From the NCBI RefSeq assembly GCF_947495325.1, contig NZ_CANLYK010000002.1:310001-374000 (forward strand): DNA of 64,000 nucleotides, given 5' to 3'. The stretch is from an uncultured Allomuricauda sp. Lineage in GTDB: Bacteria > Bacteroidota > Bacteroidia > Flavobacteriales > Flavobacteriaceae. Under the pieces are notes generated by a model. That model was not told where the DNA came from and ran no database searches. It saw only the letters and a list, made by a program, of their open reading frames with translations. Positions within the stretch are counted from its first letter, which is position 1. Every line of letters begins with the position of its first letter. A program made the position numbers and the translations under genes. This document shows, piece by piece, positions 8,873-17,860 of this stretch.

Positions 8873-8980
8873 TTAAAGCATAAAAAGTTTTTTTATCAAT
8901 AAAATAAATCCAGTGAAAAAATCATTTCTGTACACTTGGATGTTGTCATCCACAGAAGTTTGGTTTAATTTGGGTGCCAT
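8873..8980 (-). CDS. Probable 35-residue small protein
   Basis: An ATG-to-TAA frame of 35 codons encoding MAPKLNQTSVDDNIQVYRND followed by a hydrophobic/basic tail, FFTGFILLIKKLFML. Support comes from context: an exact TAnnTTTG box 48-55 bases upstream and a strong terminator 26 bases downstream, with no other gene in the 328-base gap between scoB and the GNAT gene. The tail could be a membrane-associating amphipathic helix. No family recognised. The alternative is a non-coding RNA or an untranslated sco 3' region; conservation of the reading frame would decide. Confidence 0.5.
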   Translation of the reverse strand: MAPKLNQTSVDDNIQVYRNDFFTGFILLIKKLFML

Positions 8981-9027
8981 GGTGTTGTTTTTTATGGTTA
9001 TAATTTGGGTAAAAAAATCGATTAAAG

Positions 9028-9035
9028 CAAATATA
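9028..9035 (-). promoter_or_regulatory. Putative -7 box upstream of the small gene
   Basis: Minus-strand TATATTTG, an exact TAnnTTTG match, 48 bases upstream of the ATG at 8980. No clear TTG -33 element was found at 17-23 bases, so the promoter is tentative. Confidence 0.45.
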
Positions 9036-9111
9036 TGATCGATGAATTACTAAATAAAGAAAATGTTGTGTAATAACCTGAATTTGTTGTAAACAAACCG
9101 ATTAGTATTTA

Positions 9112-9765
9112 TCAGATTTTCATTTCCGGAATTTGACCCTCCACAACCAATCTTCCTTCTGTAGCCTTGACAACATCATCAACAGAAATTCCTGGGGCTC
9201 TTTCCAGCAATTTGAAACCTTCGGGAACAACTTCCAAAACGGCAAGGTTTGTTACTATTTTTTTTACACAGCCCACCCCTGTAAGCGGCAAACTACACTT
9301 CTTTAATAGTTTGGATTTTCCTGCTTTATTGGTATGCATCATCGCAACGATAATATTTTCTGCAGATGCCACAAGATCCATTGCACCCCCCATGCCCTTA
9401 ACCATTTTTCCTGGAATTTTCCAGTTGGCTATATCTCCATTTTCTGCTACTTCCATTGCTCCCAAAATGGTTAGGTCTACATGTTTTCCCCTGATCATTG
9501 CAAAACTCAAGGCAGAATCAAAAAATGATGCCCCTGGAAGCGTGGTTATGGTTTGTTTCCCGGCGTTTATAACATCTGCATCCTCTTCTCCTTCAAAAGG
9601 AAAAGGACCCATTCCCAAAACTCCATTTTCACTTTGAAATTCGACGCTGATATCATCTCGAACAAAATTGGCCACTAAAGTTGGAATTCCGATTCCAAGG
9701 TTCACATAGTAACCATCTTTGACCTCTTGGGCTATTCGTTTAGCTATACCATTTTTATCTAACAT
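9112..9765 (-). CDS. scoB: Succinyl-CoA:3-ketoacid CoA-transferase subunit B
   Basis: Beta subunit of the transferase that moves CoA from succinyl-CoA to acetoacetate. The active-site glutamate E46 lies in SENGVLGMGP, and the glycine-rich LGIGIPTLVANFV at 23-35 is typical. 217 residues, full length. It pairs with scoA at 10107, but a 113-residue membrane gene lies between them. scoB starts inside that gene's stop codon (TAATG overlap), so translation is coupled to the inserted gene rather than to scoA. Cytoplasmic enzyme of ketone-body and fatty-acid metabolism. Confidence 0.93.
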   Translation of the reverse strand: MLDKNGIAKRIAQEVKDGYYVNLGIGIPTLVANFVRDDISVEFQSENGVLGMGPFPFEGEEDADVINAGKQTITTLPGASFFDSALSFAMIRGKHVDLTILGAMEVAENGDIANWKIPGKMVKGMGGAMDLVASAENIIVAMMHTNKAGKSKLLKKCSLPLTGVGCVKKIVTNLAVLEVVPEGFKLLERAPGISVDDVVKATEGRLVVEGQIPEMKI

Positions 9766-10106
9766 TACTTTCTTCTAATAGTATATTTGTTAAACCCACT
9801 TAATGCTTTGTTCTCCCCAATCCAAAAGAAGAGAGGTATGGCAAAACTTAAAGTTGCAATTGCACCAAAATAAATCCATAAAATTAAAGTGGAGATTATT
9901 CCCACTATTAATCCTGTAAAAATAATTCTATTGTCAACTACTGCAGTTATTTGATTCAAATGTTTTTTATCCATTTTACCACAATTATTACAATTCACGA
10001 GTACCTCTTCTTTACCTATTTTCATCTGTAAATCAGGTCTTGTCTCTGCTTTTTCTTTTAAATAGTTTTGCTTTTTACAAGCTGAGCAGGTATAAGTCAA
10101 TCTCAT
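9765..10106 (-). CDS. Unknown membrane protein with N-terminal zinc ribbon, inside the sco operon
   Basis: 113 residues. The N-terminal half has two CxxC pairs (YTCSACKKQ near 5-12, and VNCNNCGK near 39-43), a probable zinc ribbon. Two hydrophobic helices follow at about 57-75 and 78-95 (GLIVGIISTLILWIYFGAIA, then TLSFAIPLFFWIG). It starts directly after the scoA stop and its stop overlaps the scoB start, so it is an integral part of the operon. No function is known to me. Possible roles are membrane tethering of the transferase or an unrelated passenger. Confidence 0.75.
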   Translation of the reverse strand: MRLTYTCSACKKQNYLKEKAETRPDLQMKIGKEEVLVNCNNCGKMDKKHLNQITAVVDNRIIFTGLIVGIISTLILWIYFGAIATLSFAIPLFFWIGENKALSGFNKYTIRRK

Positions 10107-10808
10107 TTATATCGGTTTTCTTAAAGTTAGCTGCTCAATTCGTTTCTCGTAATTGGTGCCTTGAAAAATACGCTGTACAAATATTCCAGGTACATGAATT
10201 TCATTGGGGTCTAAACTCCCGGCTGGCAACAGCTCTTCTACTTCAGCCACTGTGATTTTTGCAGCTCCACACATACTGGGATTAAAATTGCGTGCTGTGC
10301 CCTTAAATATTAAGTTGCCCGCTTCATCTCCCTTCCAAGCTTTCACAAATGCAAAGTCGGCCTTATATGCTGGTTCCAAAACATACATCTTTCCATCAAA
10401 CTCACGGGTTTCTTTCCCGTCGGCTACTTCGGTTCCATACCCAGCTGGAGTGTAAAACGCTGGAAAACCGGCTTGGGCAGCTCTACATTTTTCTGCTAAT
10501 GTACCTTGAGGAGTTAGTTCAACTTCTAACTCTCCGCTCAGCATTTGGCGTTCAAATTCATCATTTTCACCTACATAGGATGAAATCATTTTTTTAATCT
10601 GATGCTGTTGTAAAAGCAACCCCAGTCCAAAATCATCCACTCCCGCATTATTGGAAATACATGTAATGTCATTAACTCCCAATCTGACCAACTCCCCTAT
10701 TGCATTTTCTGGGATTCCACACAACCCAAATCCACCTAGCATAAAGGTCATTCCATCTGAAACACCAGCTAATGCCTTTTTTACATCTGGAACTGTCTTT
10801 TTAATCAT
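10107..10808 (-). CDS. scoA: Succinyl-CoA:3-ketoacid CoA-transferase subunit A
   Basis: Alpha subunit of the transferase. It has the family N terminus, [19 protein letters not shown], the segment [15 protein letters not shown], and the late [20 protein letters not shown] and [20 protein letters not shown] stretches. 233 residues, full length. First gene of a minus-strand operon, scoA - membrane zinc-ribbon gene - scoB. The upstream side is bounded by the terminator of the PBP1A operon, so it must have its own promoter in the roughly 45 bases between 10809 and 10850; no exact TAnnTTTG is visible there. Confidence 0.93.
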   Translation of the reverse strand: MIKKTVPDVKKALAGVSDGMTFMLGGFGLCGIPENAIGELVRLGVNDITCISNNAGVDDFGLGLLLQQHQIKKMISSYVGENDEFERQMLSGELEVELTPQGTLAEKCRAAQAGFPAFYTPAGYGTEVADGKETREFDGKMYVLEPAYKADFAFVKAWKGDEAGNLIFKGTARNFNPSMCGAAKITVAEVEELLPAGSLDPNEIHVPGIFVQRIFQGTNYEKRIEQLTLRKPI

Positions 10809-10849
10809 CTATTCTTTATTTTCTGATTGCTTGAAATTACGATTTAAAT

Positions 10850-10883
10850 AAAAAAGCCCCAAGCTAAAGATATAGCTTGGGGC
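10850..10883 (-). terminator. Terminator of the ricT-gldH-PBP1A operon
   Basis: A perfect 11-bp stem, GCCCCAAGCTA (10856-10866) / TAGCTTGGGGC (10873-10883), with a 6-base loop. On the minus strand it is followed by six T. It lies 22 bases after the PBP1A stop. Confidence 0.92.
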
Positions 10884-10904
10884 AAAATTTTCTGAACTAA
10901 ACGA

Positions 10905-13235
10905 TTAGAATCCTACATCTTCCATATCATCTTCTGTATCCAAATCATCCTGAAGATCCTGCAGTATTTTTGTGCAATCTACATTAATGGATAAATCCTC
11001 TGGCTCTTCAAAAGCATCTTTGGAAACACCCAGTTCTTCGTTTTCATAATTTTTCTTCATGTACAAGCCCCAAATAGGCAATGCCATAGAAGCACCTTGA
11101 CCATATAGAATACTTTTAAAATGGACAGCTCGATTTTCACCACCTACCCAAACTCCTGTAACCAAATTGGGCACCATCCCCATAAACCATCCATCACTTT
11201 GATTTTGGGTAGTTCCTGTTTTTCCAGCAATGGGGTTGGTCAATTCATAAGGATACCCTGTTATTATATCTTTATAAACTGATTGATTTTTTGCAAAAGT
11301 GTGTCTCAACCTAGTGCCTGAACCTCCTTGGGTCACCCCTTCCATAAGGTTCACCATAGCATAGGCTACATCTTTACTTAAAACATCCTTTGTCTCCGGC
11401 ACGTATTCATAAAGTACTGTGCCATTTTTATCTTCAATTCGGGTTACCATGACAGGCTTTACATAAACCCCCTGATTCGCATAGGTTCCAAACGCTCCTA
11501 CCATTTCATAAACATTAACCTCTGGAACTCCCAAGGCTATTGCAGGCACTTCTAAAATTTCTCGTGTTATGCCCATATTTTTGGCAATGTTTACAACTGA
11601 TCCAGGACCAACTTTGTCTATTAATTGCGCGGTAACCGTATTTACAGAATTGGCCAATGCATTTTTAAGGGTTAAATTTTTCCCAGAATATTTGCCATCA
11701 GAGTTTTTGGGACACCATGCTTCCATATTCCCATGCTTTAAGGGTTCAATGCAATATTGATTGTCTGGTAGTGAATCGCAAGGGGAATAACGCAATTGAT
11801 CAATAGCAGCAGCATAAACAAAGGGTTTGAATGTAGATCCTGCTTGTCTTGTTCCTTGAAATACCTGATCGTATTGAAAATGTTTATAGTCAACACCTCC
11901 TACCCATGCTTTTACGTGTCCAGTCTGAGGTTCCATAGACATCATGGCCGTTCTTAAAAAGGTTTTATAGTATCTAATGGAATCCATTGGGGTCATAATG
12001 GTATCCTTGTCAAAGGAATCACTATTCCAATCAAATACCGTCATTCCTTTTTTCTGATGGAAAATCTCTTCTATTTCCTTTTCAGATTTTCCCATTCTAC
12101 TGAGATTACGCCACATTTCAGATTGTTTCATAGCACGACGCATAATAGTATCTATAGCTCCTTTGGTCAAATCCAAAAATGGGGCGGTTGGGTTGCGCTT
12201 TGGGGTGTTTTGGTGGAAAAACTCAGTTTGTAAATTTTTCATGTGTTCCCGTACAGCTTCTTCAGCATTTTTCTGCATCCTGGAATCAACTGTCGTATAT
12301 ACTTTTAACCCGTCCAAGTAAATGTTATACTTTTCACCATCAGGTTTAGGGTTGTCTTTAGCCCATCCATTTAACCAGCGTTGCATATACATACGAAAAT
12401 AGGTGGCCAGACCCTCATTATGCAATTCCGGGCTATAATTTAAGTTTAATTCCAATGCTTGGAGTGAATCTTTTTGCTTTTCGGAAATGTACTCATATTT
12501 GGCCATCTGAGATAAAACCACATTTCTTCTATTCCTTGTGCCTACAGGGTTTCTATGTGGTCTTGGGTTATAGAAAGAGGAATTTTTGAACATCCCAACC
12601 AGCATCGCTGCTTCTTCTGTTCTTAACTCCATGGGCTCTTTTCCAAAATAAACTCTTGCAGCTGAACGAATACCATCGGCATTATTGCCAAAATCATAGA
12701 TGTTGAAATACATGGCTATGATTTCTTCTTTGGTATAATTGCGCTCCAAACGGGTCGCAATGACCCACTCTTTGACTTTTTGAAGATACCTTCTCCAATC
12801 TTGTGCTTTTCTTCCAACAAACAATTGTCTTGCCAATTGCTGTGAAATGGTACTGGCTCCACCTTTGGTGCCAAGAAATGCAAAAGCTCTAAGAGTTCCT
12901 CTGGCATCTATTCCAGCATGATTATAATAACGTGCATCTTCAGTTGCAATTAAGGCGTTAACCAAATTCTCAGGAAGATTCTTATAGTCCAACCAGGTAC
13001 GATTATCATCTAAAAAATATTTCCCTAAAGTTTCCCCGTCTGAAGAAATAAGTTCTGTGGCCAAATTAGTTTGGGGGTTTTCTAAATGCTCAAATGTTGG
13101 CATTTCACCAAATGCCCCCCAAGCCGCCAAAAGAAAAATCAATATAGCGAAGAGAATGCCCGACCCAAATAGAATCCAAAACCATTTAATATATGTGAAG
13201 AAGCCTTTTTGCTTTTTTTGTTTAGCCTTTGCCAT
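10905..13235 (-). CDS. mrcA: Bifunctional penicillin-binding protein 1A
   Basis: Class A PBP that polymerises glycan strands and cross-links peptidoglycan in the periplasm. One membrane anchor at about 16-40. The GT51 glycosyltransferase domain has IATEDARYYNHAGID (catalytic E99) and GGASTISQQLARQLF (126-139). The transpeptidase domain has GSTFKPF (nucleophile S467), SVN (530-532) and GKTGTTQ (671-677). 776 residues with an acidic C-terminal tail. It follows gldH by 2 bases in the ricT-gldH-PBP operon and ends at a strong terminator. Confidence 0.95.
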   Translation of the reverse strand: MAKAKQKKQKGFFTYIKWFWILFGSGILFAILIFLLAAWGAFGEMPTFEHLENPQTNLATELISSDGETLGKYFLDDNRTWLDYKNLPENLVNALIATEDARYYNHAGIDARGTLRAFAFLGTKGGASTISQQLARQLFVGRKAQDWRRYLQKVKEWVIATRLERNYTKEEIIAMYFNIYDFGNNADGIRSAARVYFGKEPMELRTEEAAMLVGMFKNSSFYNPRPHRNPVGTRNRRNVVLSQMAKYEYISEKQKDSLQALELNLNYSPELHNEGLATYFRMYMQRWLNGWAKDNPKPDGEKYNIYLDGLKVYTTVDSRMQKNAEEAVREHMKNLQTEFFHQNTPKRNPTAPFLDLTKGAIDTIMRRAMKQSEMWRNLSRMGKSEKEIEEIFHQKKGMTVFDWNSDSFDKDTIMTPMDSIRYYKTFLRTAMMSMEPQTGHVKAWVGGVDYKHFQYDQVFQGTRQAGSTFKPFVYAAAIDQLRYSPCDSLPDNQYCIEPLKHGNMEAWCPKNSDGKYSGKNLTLKNALANSVNTVTAQLIDKVGPGSVVNIAKNMGITREILEVPAIALGVPEVNVYEMVGAFGTYANQGVYVKPVMVTRIEDKNGTVLYEYVPETKDVLSKDVAYAMVNLMEGVTQGGSGTRLRHTFAKNQSVYKDIITGYPYELTNPIAGKTGTTQNQSDGWFMGMVPNLVTGVWVGGENRAVHFKSILYGQGASMALPIWGLYMKKNYENEELGVSKDAFEEPEDLSINVDCTKILQDLQDDLDTEDDMEDVGF

Positions 13236-13237
13236 TG

Positions 13238-13726
13238 TTATTGGGTACTTTTTTCAATTTCCAAACCTACATCGGTAATGCCTTCAAGGGTATGGATACC
13301 ATCCACATCCCCATTTTTGCGCATTGCGTGTGCAATACTCACTTTATATACGCCAGAATCAGGAAAAACGATTTTTTCATGGAACCAAAGTTTATTTTCC
13401 TTAATGCTCCCCAAACCTTGGCCCAGCCATTCCCCCGACGGTTCTGACATTTTATATTCCAATGTATCCTTTATGGTTTCTCCATTGGGATATTCCAATT
13501 CAGCAATTAAAAATAAATTGCTGAACGGGAATGTATTATCGTTTCTAATATTAATGAACATGTTATAGGGTTCAATAGAATCTAGTTCTGAAAATTGAAA
13601 ATGTACAGTTTCATCTAAATTCCACTTACCATTTGCCATGGGTTCATAGTCCGAAAAAACCAGATTGCTGTTACATGAAACCAAACATATTGCTAAAACT
13701 AGGACTGTGAAGAAATTATTGTGCAT
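13238..13726 (-). CDS. gldH: Gliding motility lipoprotein GldH
   Basis: 162 residues from the ATG at 13726. This start gives a clean lipoprotein signal, MHNNFFTVLVLAICLVSC, with the acylated Cys at position 18. The longer open frame to 13855 only overlaps ricT and lacks a signal peptide. The rest matches GldH: YEPMANGKWNLDETVHFQF, INIRNDNTFPFSNLFL and SGVYKVSIAHAMR. GldH is needed for flavobacterial gliding and type IX secretion in Flavobacterium johnsoniae. It overlaps ricT by 11 bases and precedes PBP1A, an arrangement common in this family. Confidence 0.85.
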   Translation of the reverse strand: MHNNFFTVLVLAICLVSCNSNLVFSDYEPMANGKWNLDETVHFQFSELDSIEPYNMFINIRNDNTFPFSNLFLIAELEYPNGETIKDTLEYKMSEPSGEWLGQGLGSIKENKLWFHEKIVFPDSGVYKVSIAHAMRKNGDVDGIHTLEGITDVGLEIEKSTQ

Positions 13727-14876
13727 TGCGGGAAGCTTTCGGTTTGTTTTTTCTTCGCTTTTTGTTGTTTCGCTTCTTTTTTCTGGGTCTATCAAAACGC
13801 GTAAGGCTGTCCTGGCCCACAACATTTTCAAAAACCAATTTCTCTTCGTTAACATTATCCAATGCGTATTCTTCTAGACTGGCTATTTTTTCATTTTTCT
13901 TGTTCATCTCAAGAATTTCCGTTACATGCTCTTTATGCAACGCGTGCCAAGTGGCCGGGTCATCGCGGTATGAAAACCAAAGTGTTTCTTTGAAAATATC
14001 CGCTTTTTGACAAAAGGCTATGCCTTTTTCGGTCATTAACTTGCTGTCCTGTGACGGAAAATCCTTCAATGCTTCCAAGTACATATCCAGTTCATAGTTG
14101 AGGCAGCATTTGAGCTTTCCACACTGACCTGCCAATTTTTGTGGGTTCAATGCCAATTGCTGATACCTAGCCGAAGCTGTACTAACTGATCTAAAATCTG
14201 TAAGCCACGTTGAGCAACAAAGTTCACGTCCACAAGAACCAATTCCTCCTAAGCGCTGTGCTTCTTGCCGATACCCTATTTGGCGCATTTCAATTCGGAT
14301 ACTAAAAGCCTTGGCCATATCCTTTATCAATTGCCTAAAGTCTACCCGGTCTTCTGCTGTGTAATAGAATGTAGCTTTTGAACCATCTCCTTGAAATTCA
14401 ACGTCGCTAAGCTTCATTTGAAGTTTTAATGAAATAGCAATTTCCCTAGATCGTTTCTGAATTTCGGGTTCTTTGTCTCTACATTTTTGCCAAATGTCAA
14501 TATCCCGTTGCGAAGCTTTTCTGTAGATTTTGAGTACCGACTCATCGTCAAGTGCAACTTTCTTTTTCTTCATTTGCACTTTTACCAACTCCCCTGTGAG
14601 GGTGACGATGCCAATATCATGGCCAGATTTGGCTTGTGTGGCCACAACATCGCCAATGGCCAATGGAAGATTATCCGTATTTCTAAAAAAACTTTTTCTA
14701 CTATTCTTGAAACGTACCTCAACACAATCAAAAGGCTTTTGACCGTTGGGTAGCGACATATTGGAAAGCCAATCAAAAACGGTTAGCTTGTTACAACCAT
14801 CTGTGCCGCAAGTACCATTGTTCTTGCAACCACGCGGTTGTCCATCCTTGCCGGTTGAACAACTGCTACATCCCAT
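13716..14876 (-). CDS. ricT: RicT/YaaT-like PSP1-domain protein
   Basis: 386 residues. The Cys-rich N terminus (MGCSSCSTG, CKNNGTCGTDGC) is followed by the PSP1 domain, with GRELCCSTWLTDF and GQCGKLKCCLNYE at about 220-270, and a very basic C-terminal tail. In Bacillus, RicT forms part of an iron-sulfur complex affecting RNA processing; the role in Flavobacteriaceae is not established. First gene of the operon with gldH and PBP1A. The conserved Cys residues are those expected for cluster binding. Confidence 0.85.
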   Translation of the reverse strand: MGCSSCSTGKDGQPRGCKNNGTCGTDGCNKLTVFDWLSNMSLPNGQKPFDCVEVRFKNSRKSFFRNTDNLPLAIGDVVATQAKSGHDIGIVTLTGELVKVQMKKKKVALDDESVLKIYRKASQRDIDIWQKCRDKEPEIQKRSREIAISLKLQMKLSDVEFQGDGSKATFYYTAEDRVDFRQLIKDMAKAFSIRIEMRQIGYRQEAQRLGGIGSCGRELCCSTWLTDFRSVSTASARYQQLALNPQKLAGQCGKLKCCLNYELDMYLEALKDFPSQDSKLMTEKGIAFCQKADIFKETLWFSYRDDPATWHALHKEHVTEILEMNKKNEKIASLEEYALDNVNEEKLVFENVVGQDSLTRFDRPRKKKRNNKKRRKNKPKASRNAQ

Positions 14877-14976
14877 ATTTTGTATCTTGATTTAAAGAAA
14901 TGACCAGCATTTCCTTAAAAAGGGTTCATAAATAACTAATTGTAAATATAGCACAAATTGTTGCAGAAGTGAAATG

Positions 14977-16008
14977 CTACTTTTTGTGCTTTAATACTTC
15001 GGAACGTCCCTTTTTAAAAATTTTATTGCTTGCATGTTTGCCTTTTCTGAGTCGTTTCTGTTCCTCGAACGGCAATTCATGGGTTTCCTTGCAATCTAAC
15101 GAACAACAATCGTTCATGGCTTCTGCACATTCCTGGCACTGAATAAAAAGGAGGTGGCATGCCTCGTTTGCACAATTGACATGGGTATCGCATGGGTTTC
15201 CGCATTGGTGACACTTGGAAATAACATCTTCGGATATTCTTTCTCCCCTTCTATGATCAAACACAAAGTTCTTTCCTAAGAATTTATTCTCCAGATCTTT
15301 ATCTTTTACTTGTCGCGCGTATTCGATAATCCCGCCTTCTAACTGATACACATTTTTAAAACCTTTATGCTTGTAATAGGCACTTGCCTTTTCACATCGA
15401 ATTCCTCCAGTACAGTACATGACCAGTTTTTTGTCTTCTTTATGTTCTTCAAGGTCTTTTTCTATGATATCCAATGAATCCCTAAAAGTGTCCACATCTG
15501 GAGTTATGGCATTTTTAAAGTGTCCTATTTCGCTTTCATAATGGTTGCGCATATCCACCAGAACAGTATCCGGGTCTTCAATAAGTTCATTGAATTTTTC
15601 AGCTCCTACGTGAACTCCTTTATTGGTAACATCAAAAGTGTCATCATTCAATCCATCCGCAACAATTTTCTCACGAACCTTGACTTTTAGCTTTAAAAAG
15701 GATTTGTTGTCCTGTTCAATGGCGATATTGAGTCGCACATTTTCCAAAAACGAAACACTGTCCAAATGTACTTTGAATGCCTCAAAATTCTCTGCAGGAA
15801 CGGAGAGTTGGGCATTTACTCCTTCATTTGCTACGTAAATCCTTCCAAGCACATCCAATTCATCCCAATGGATAAATAAGTGGTTTCTAAAAATTTCAGG
15901 ATTTGCTATGTGCGCATATTTGTAGAAAGAGATAGTAAGCCGATCTTTCCCGGCTTCTTCAATAAGTTTCTCCCTTTCCTTTGCACTTAATGTATTGTAC
16001 AGTTGCAT
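14977..16008 (-). CDS. trhO: tRNA uridine(34) hydroxylase TrhO (rhodanese-like)
   Basis: Oxygen-dependent hydroxylation of U34 in tRNA, the first step towards wobble (m)cmo5U. An N-terminal ferredoxin-like domain (about 1-115) is followed by a rhodanese domain with the active loop MYCTGGIRCEKASAYY (catalytic-type C199, second C205). The C terminus is Cys-rich (HQCGNPCDTH, CQECAEAMNDCCSLDC), probably metal-binding, and ends in a basic tail. 343 residues. A minus-strand promoter-like pair lies at 16054-16081. The role is by family homology. Confidence 0.88.
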   Translation of the reverse strand: MQLYNTLSAKEREKLIEEAGKDRLTISFYKYAHIANPEIFRNHLFIHWDELDVLGRIYVANEGVNAQLSVPAENFEAFKVHLDSVSFLENVRLNIAIEQDNKSFLKLKVKVREKIVADGLNDDTFDVTNKGVHVGAEKFNELIEDPDTVLVDMRNHYESEIGHFKNAITPDVDTFRDSLDIIEKDLEEHKEDKKLVMYCTGGIRCEKASAYYKHKGFKNVYQLEGGIIEYARQVKDKDLENKFLGKNFVFDHRRGERISEDVISKCHQCGNPCDTHVNCANEACHLLFIQCQECAEAMNDCCSLDCKETHELPFEEQKRLRKGKHASNKIFKKGRSEVLKHKK

Positions 16009-16053
16009 ACTATACCAATTGTTTAAGTTTAAGAAATGTTGTTATACTAGCTA

Positions 16054-16081
16054 CAAAGGTAAAACTCTATCCTTAAAACAA
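16054..16081 (-). promoter_or_regulatory. Putative promoter of trhO
   Basis: On the minus strand TACCTTTG (16061-16054) matches TAnnTTTG, with TTG (16081-16079) 17 bases upstream. The predicted leader is about 40 bases. Confidence 0.5.
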
Positions 16082-16296
16082 AAAAGGCCTCTTTTACCAA
16101 GAGACCTTTCTAACCGATTAATCCTTTTTCATAGCGCGGATTTTCCCTTTTTTGCCATTAGGCAACGAACTAATAAGAAAAGTCCGCTATTATTATTCGA
16201 GTTAGTACCCGTTAGATACCAACTTTCAAAAAGGTTGCGTCTGCTTTGCGGTATGAAGAAAGAAATGGTAATTTAGCCTTCCTAATTATGAGAACC

Positions 16297-17304
16297 ATGA
16301 GCAACGAAAAAGAAGCAAAATTAAAAGCCTTAAAACTTACCCTTGATAAATTGGACAAAACCTACGGAAAAGGTGCTGTCATGAAAATGGGGGATAGTGT
16401 AGTGGAAGATGTTGAAGTTATTCCTTCTGGATCTTTAGGATTGGATGTTGCTTTAGGCGTAAGTGGTTATCCAAGAGGTAGGGTAGTTGAAATTTATGGC
16501 CCGGAATCTTCTGGTAAGACAACCTTGACCTTGCATGCAATTGCAGAAGCTCAAAAAAACGGCGGTATAGCGGCTTTTATAGATGCAGAGCATGCATTTG
16601 ATCGTTTTTATGCAAAAAATTTGGGCGTTGATATTGACAACCTTATCATTTCACAGCCAGATCATGGGGAGCAGGCATTGGAAATTACCGATAACCTTAT
16701 TAGGTCTGGTGCCATTGATATTGTTATCATCGATTCTGTTGCCGCACTTACTCCAAAAAGTGAAATTGAGGGAGAAATGGGAGATTCAAAGATGGGGCTC
16801 CATGCCCGTTTAATGTCTCAGGCCTTAAGAAAGTTGACGTCTACCATTAGCAAAACAAACTGCACCGTAATTTTCATTAATCAACTAAGAGAAAAAATTG
16901 GGGTAATGTTTGGAAACCCTGAAACAACTACTGGTGGAAACGCACTTAAATTTTATGCTTCCGTACGATTGGATATTAGAAGGTCAACACAAATAAAAAA
17001 TACAGATGGAGCTGTACTAGGAAATAAAACCAGGGTTAAAGTAGTGAAGAACAAAGTTGCCCCTCCTTTTAAAACTGCTGAATTTGACATTATGTATGGC
17101 GAAGGTATTTCCAAAGTTGGGGAAATCTTGGATTTAGGAGTTGCCTATGAAATTGTAAAGAAAAGCGGGTCTTGGTTTAGTTATGGTGATACAAAGCTAG
17201 GACAAGGAAGGGATGCGGTAAAGGCCTTGCTTGCAGATAATCCAGAACTATCTGAAGAATTGGAAACCAAAATTAGGGAGGCAATCACGACTGTGAATTC
17301 ATAA
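16297..17304 (+). CDS. recA: Recombinase RecA
   Basis: Strand-exchange ATPase for homologous recombination. From the ATG at 16297 the protein is 335 residues, beginning [14 protein letters not shown] as in other flavobacterial RecA proteins; in-frame starts at 16246 and 16288 would add unsupported residues. Walker A GPESSGKT at 68-75, the Walker B-like [10 protein letters not shown], the L2 loop and [20 protein letters not shown], and the C-terminal acidic segment are present. Monocistronic as far as can be seen. No LexA-type box was recognised upstream, in keeping with the general lack of LexA in this group. Confidence 0.96.
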   Translation: MSNEKEAKLKALKLTLDKLDKTYGKGAVMKMGDSVVEDVEVIPSGSLGLDVALGVSGYPRGRVVEIYGPESSGKTTLTLHAIAEAQKNGGIAAFIDAEHAFDRFYAKNLGVDIDNLIISQPDHGEQALEITDNLIRSGAIDIVIIDSVAALTPKSEIEGEMGDSKMGLHARLMSQALRKLTSTISKTNCTVIFINQLREKIGVMFGNPETTTGGNALKFYASVRLDIRRSTQIKNTDGAVLGNKTRVKVVKNKVAPPFKTAEFDIMYGEGISKVGEILDLGVAYEIVKKSGSWFSYGDTKLGQGRDAVKALLADNPELSEELETKIREAITTVNS

Positions 17305-17402
17305 ATTAGTCTTTTCATTTTATCCGTTTAATCTGTAGGTTGTGGAAATCACACGCAACCCTTGTATATACCGTTCATCTAGGGGTTAAAAAGATTTTAT
17401 TG

Positions 17403-17831
17403 ATGAAAAAGGTAATTTTAGTATTTATTTTTTTTGGAGCATGTTCCTTATTCACTTCGTGCAACTTGGATGATGATGGTCAAAATTTTCATTTTACAAC
17501 ACTTGATATAGTTGAAGCCACAGTTCCTGAGTCATTTGATTTGAATGAAACATATACCATAGAGGTAACTTATTTGCGTCCTAATAGCTGTACTTTTTTT
17601 GAAGGATTTGACTTTTCCAAACCTGCAGAGACTGATCGAGATATTGTAGCAATAGGTTCAGTTCTTACAGATGATACGGCATGCACACAGGAAGTTGAAG
17701 AAGTTGTTGCAACATTTGAATTTAGCGTGATTTTTACGGAGGACTATCATTTTCGATTTTTTTCAGGAAGGGATGAAAATGACGATGCTACCTATATTGA
17801 GTACACTATTCCGGTAAACGTTCCAAACTAA
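17403..17831 (+). CDS. Unknown small lipoprotein
   Basis: 142 residues from the ATG at 17403, with a lipoprotein signal peptide (MKKVILVFIFFGACSLFTSC; lipobox Cys at 20) and an acidic, beta-rich remainder with three further Cys (RPNSCTFFEG, DDTACTQE). The frame is open upstream to 17340, but only with a TTG start and no signal. No family recognised. It precedes the sigma-factor gene by about 30 bases in the same direction, so it may be co-transcribed with it. Confidence 0.7.
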   Translation: MKKVILVFIFFGACSLFTSCNLDDDGQNFHFTTLDIVEATVPESFDLNETYTIEVTYLRPNSCTFFEGFDFSKPAETDRDIVAIGSVLTDDTACTQEVEEVVATFEFSVIFTEDYHFRFFSGRDENDDATYIEYTIPVNVPN

Positions 17832-17860
17832 AATAGTTATAATCCAAAATTGACCAACAT

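Noticed and set aside
13209..13568. 119-codon plus-strand frame opposite PBP1A and gldH
   Set aside because: It lies antisense to two well-supported genes and has no family resemblance.
13727..13855. Upstream extension of gldH
   Set aside because: The extra 43 residues only translate the ricT 3' end in another frame and would hide the lipoprotein signal.
16083..16109. Hairpin with a T run on the minus strand between trhO and recA
   Set aside because: No minus-strand gene lies upstream of it, the stem has a mismatch, and it overlaps the likely trhO -33 element. Not called as a terminator.
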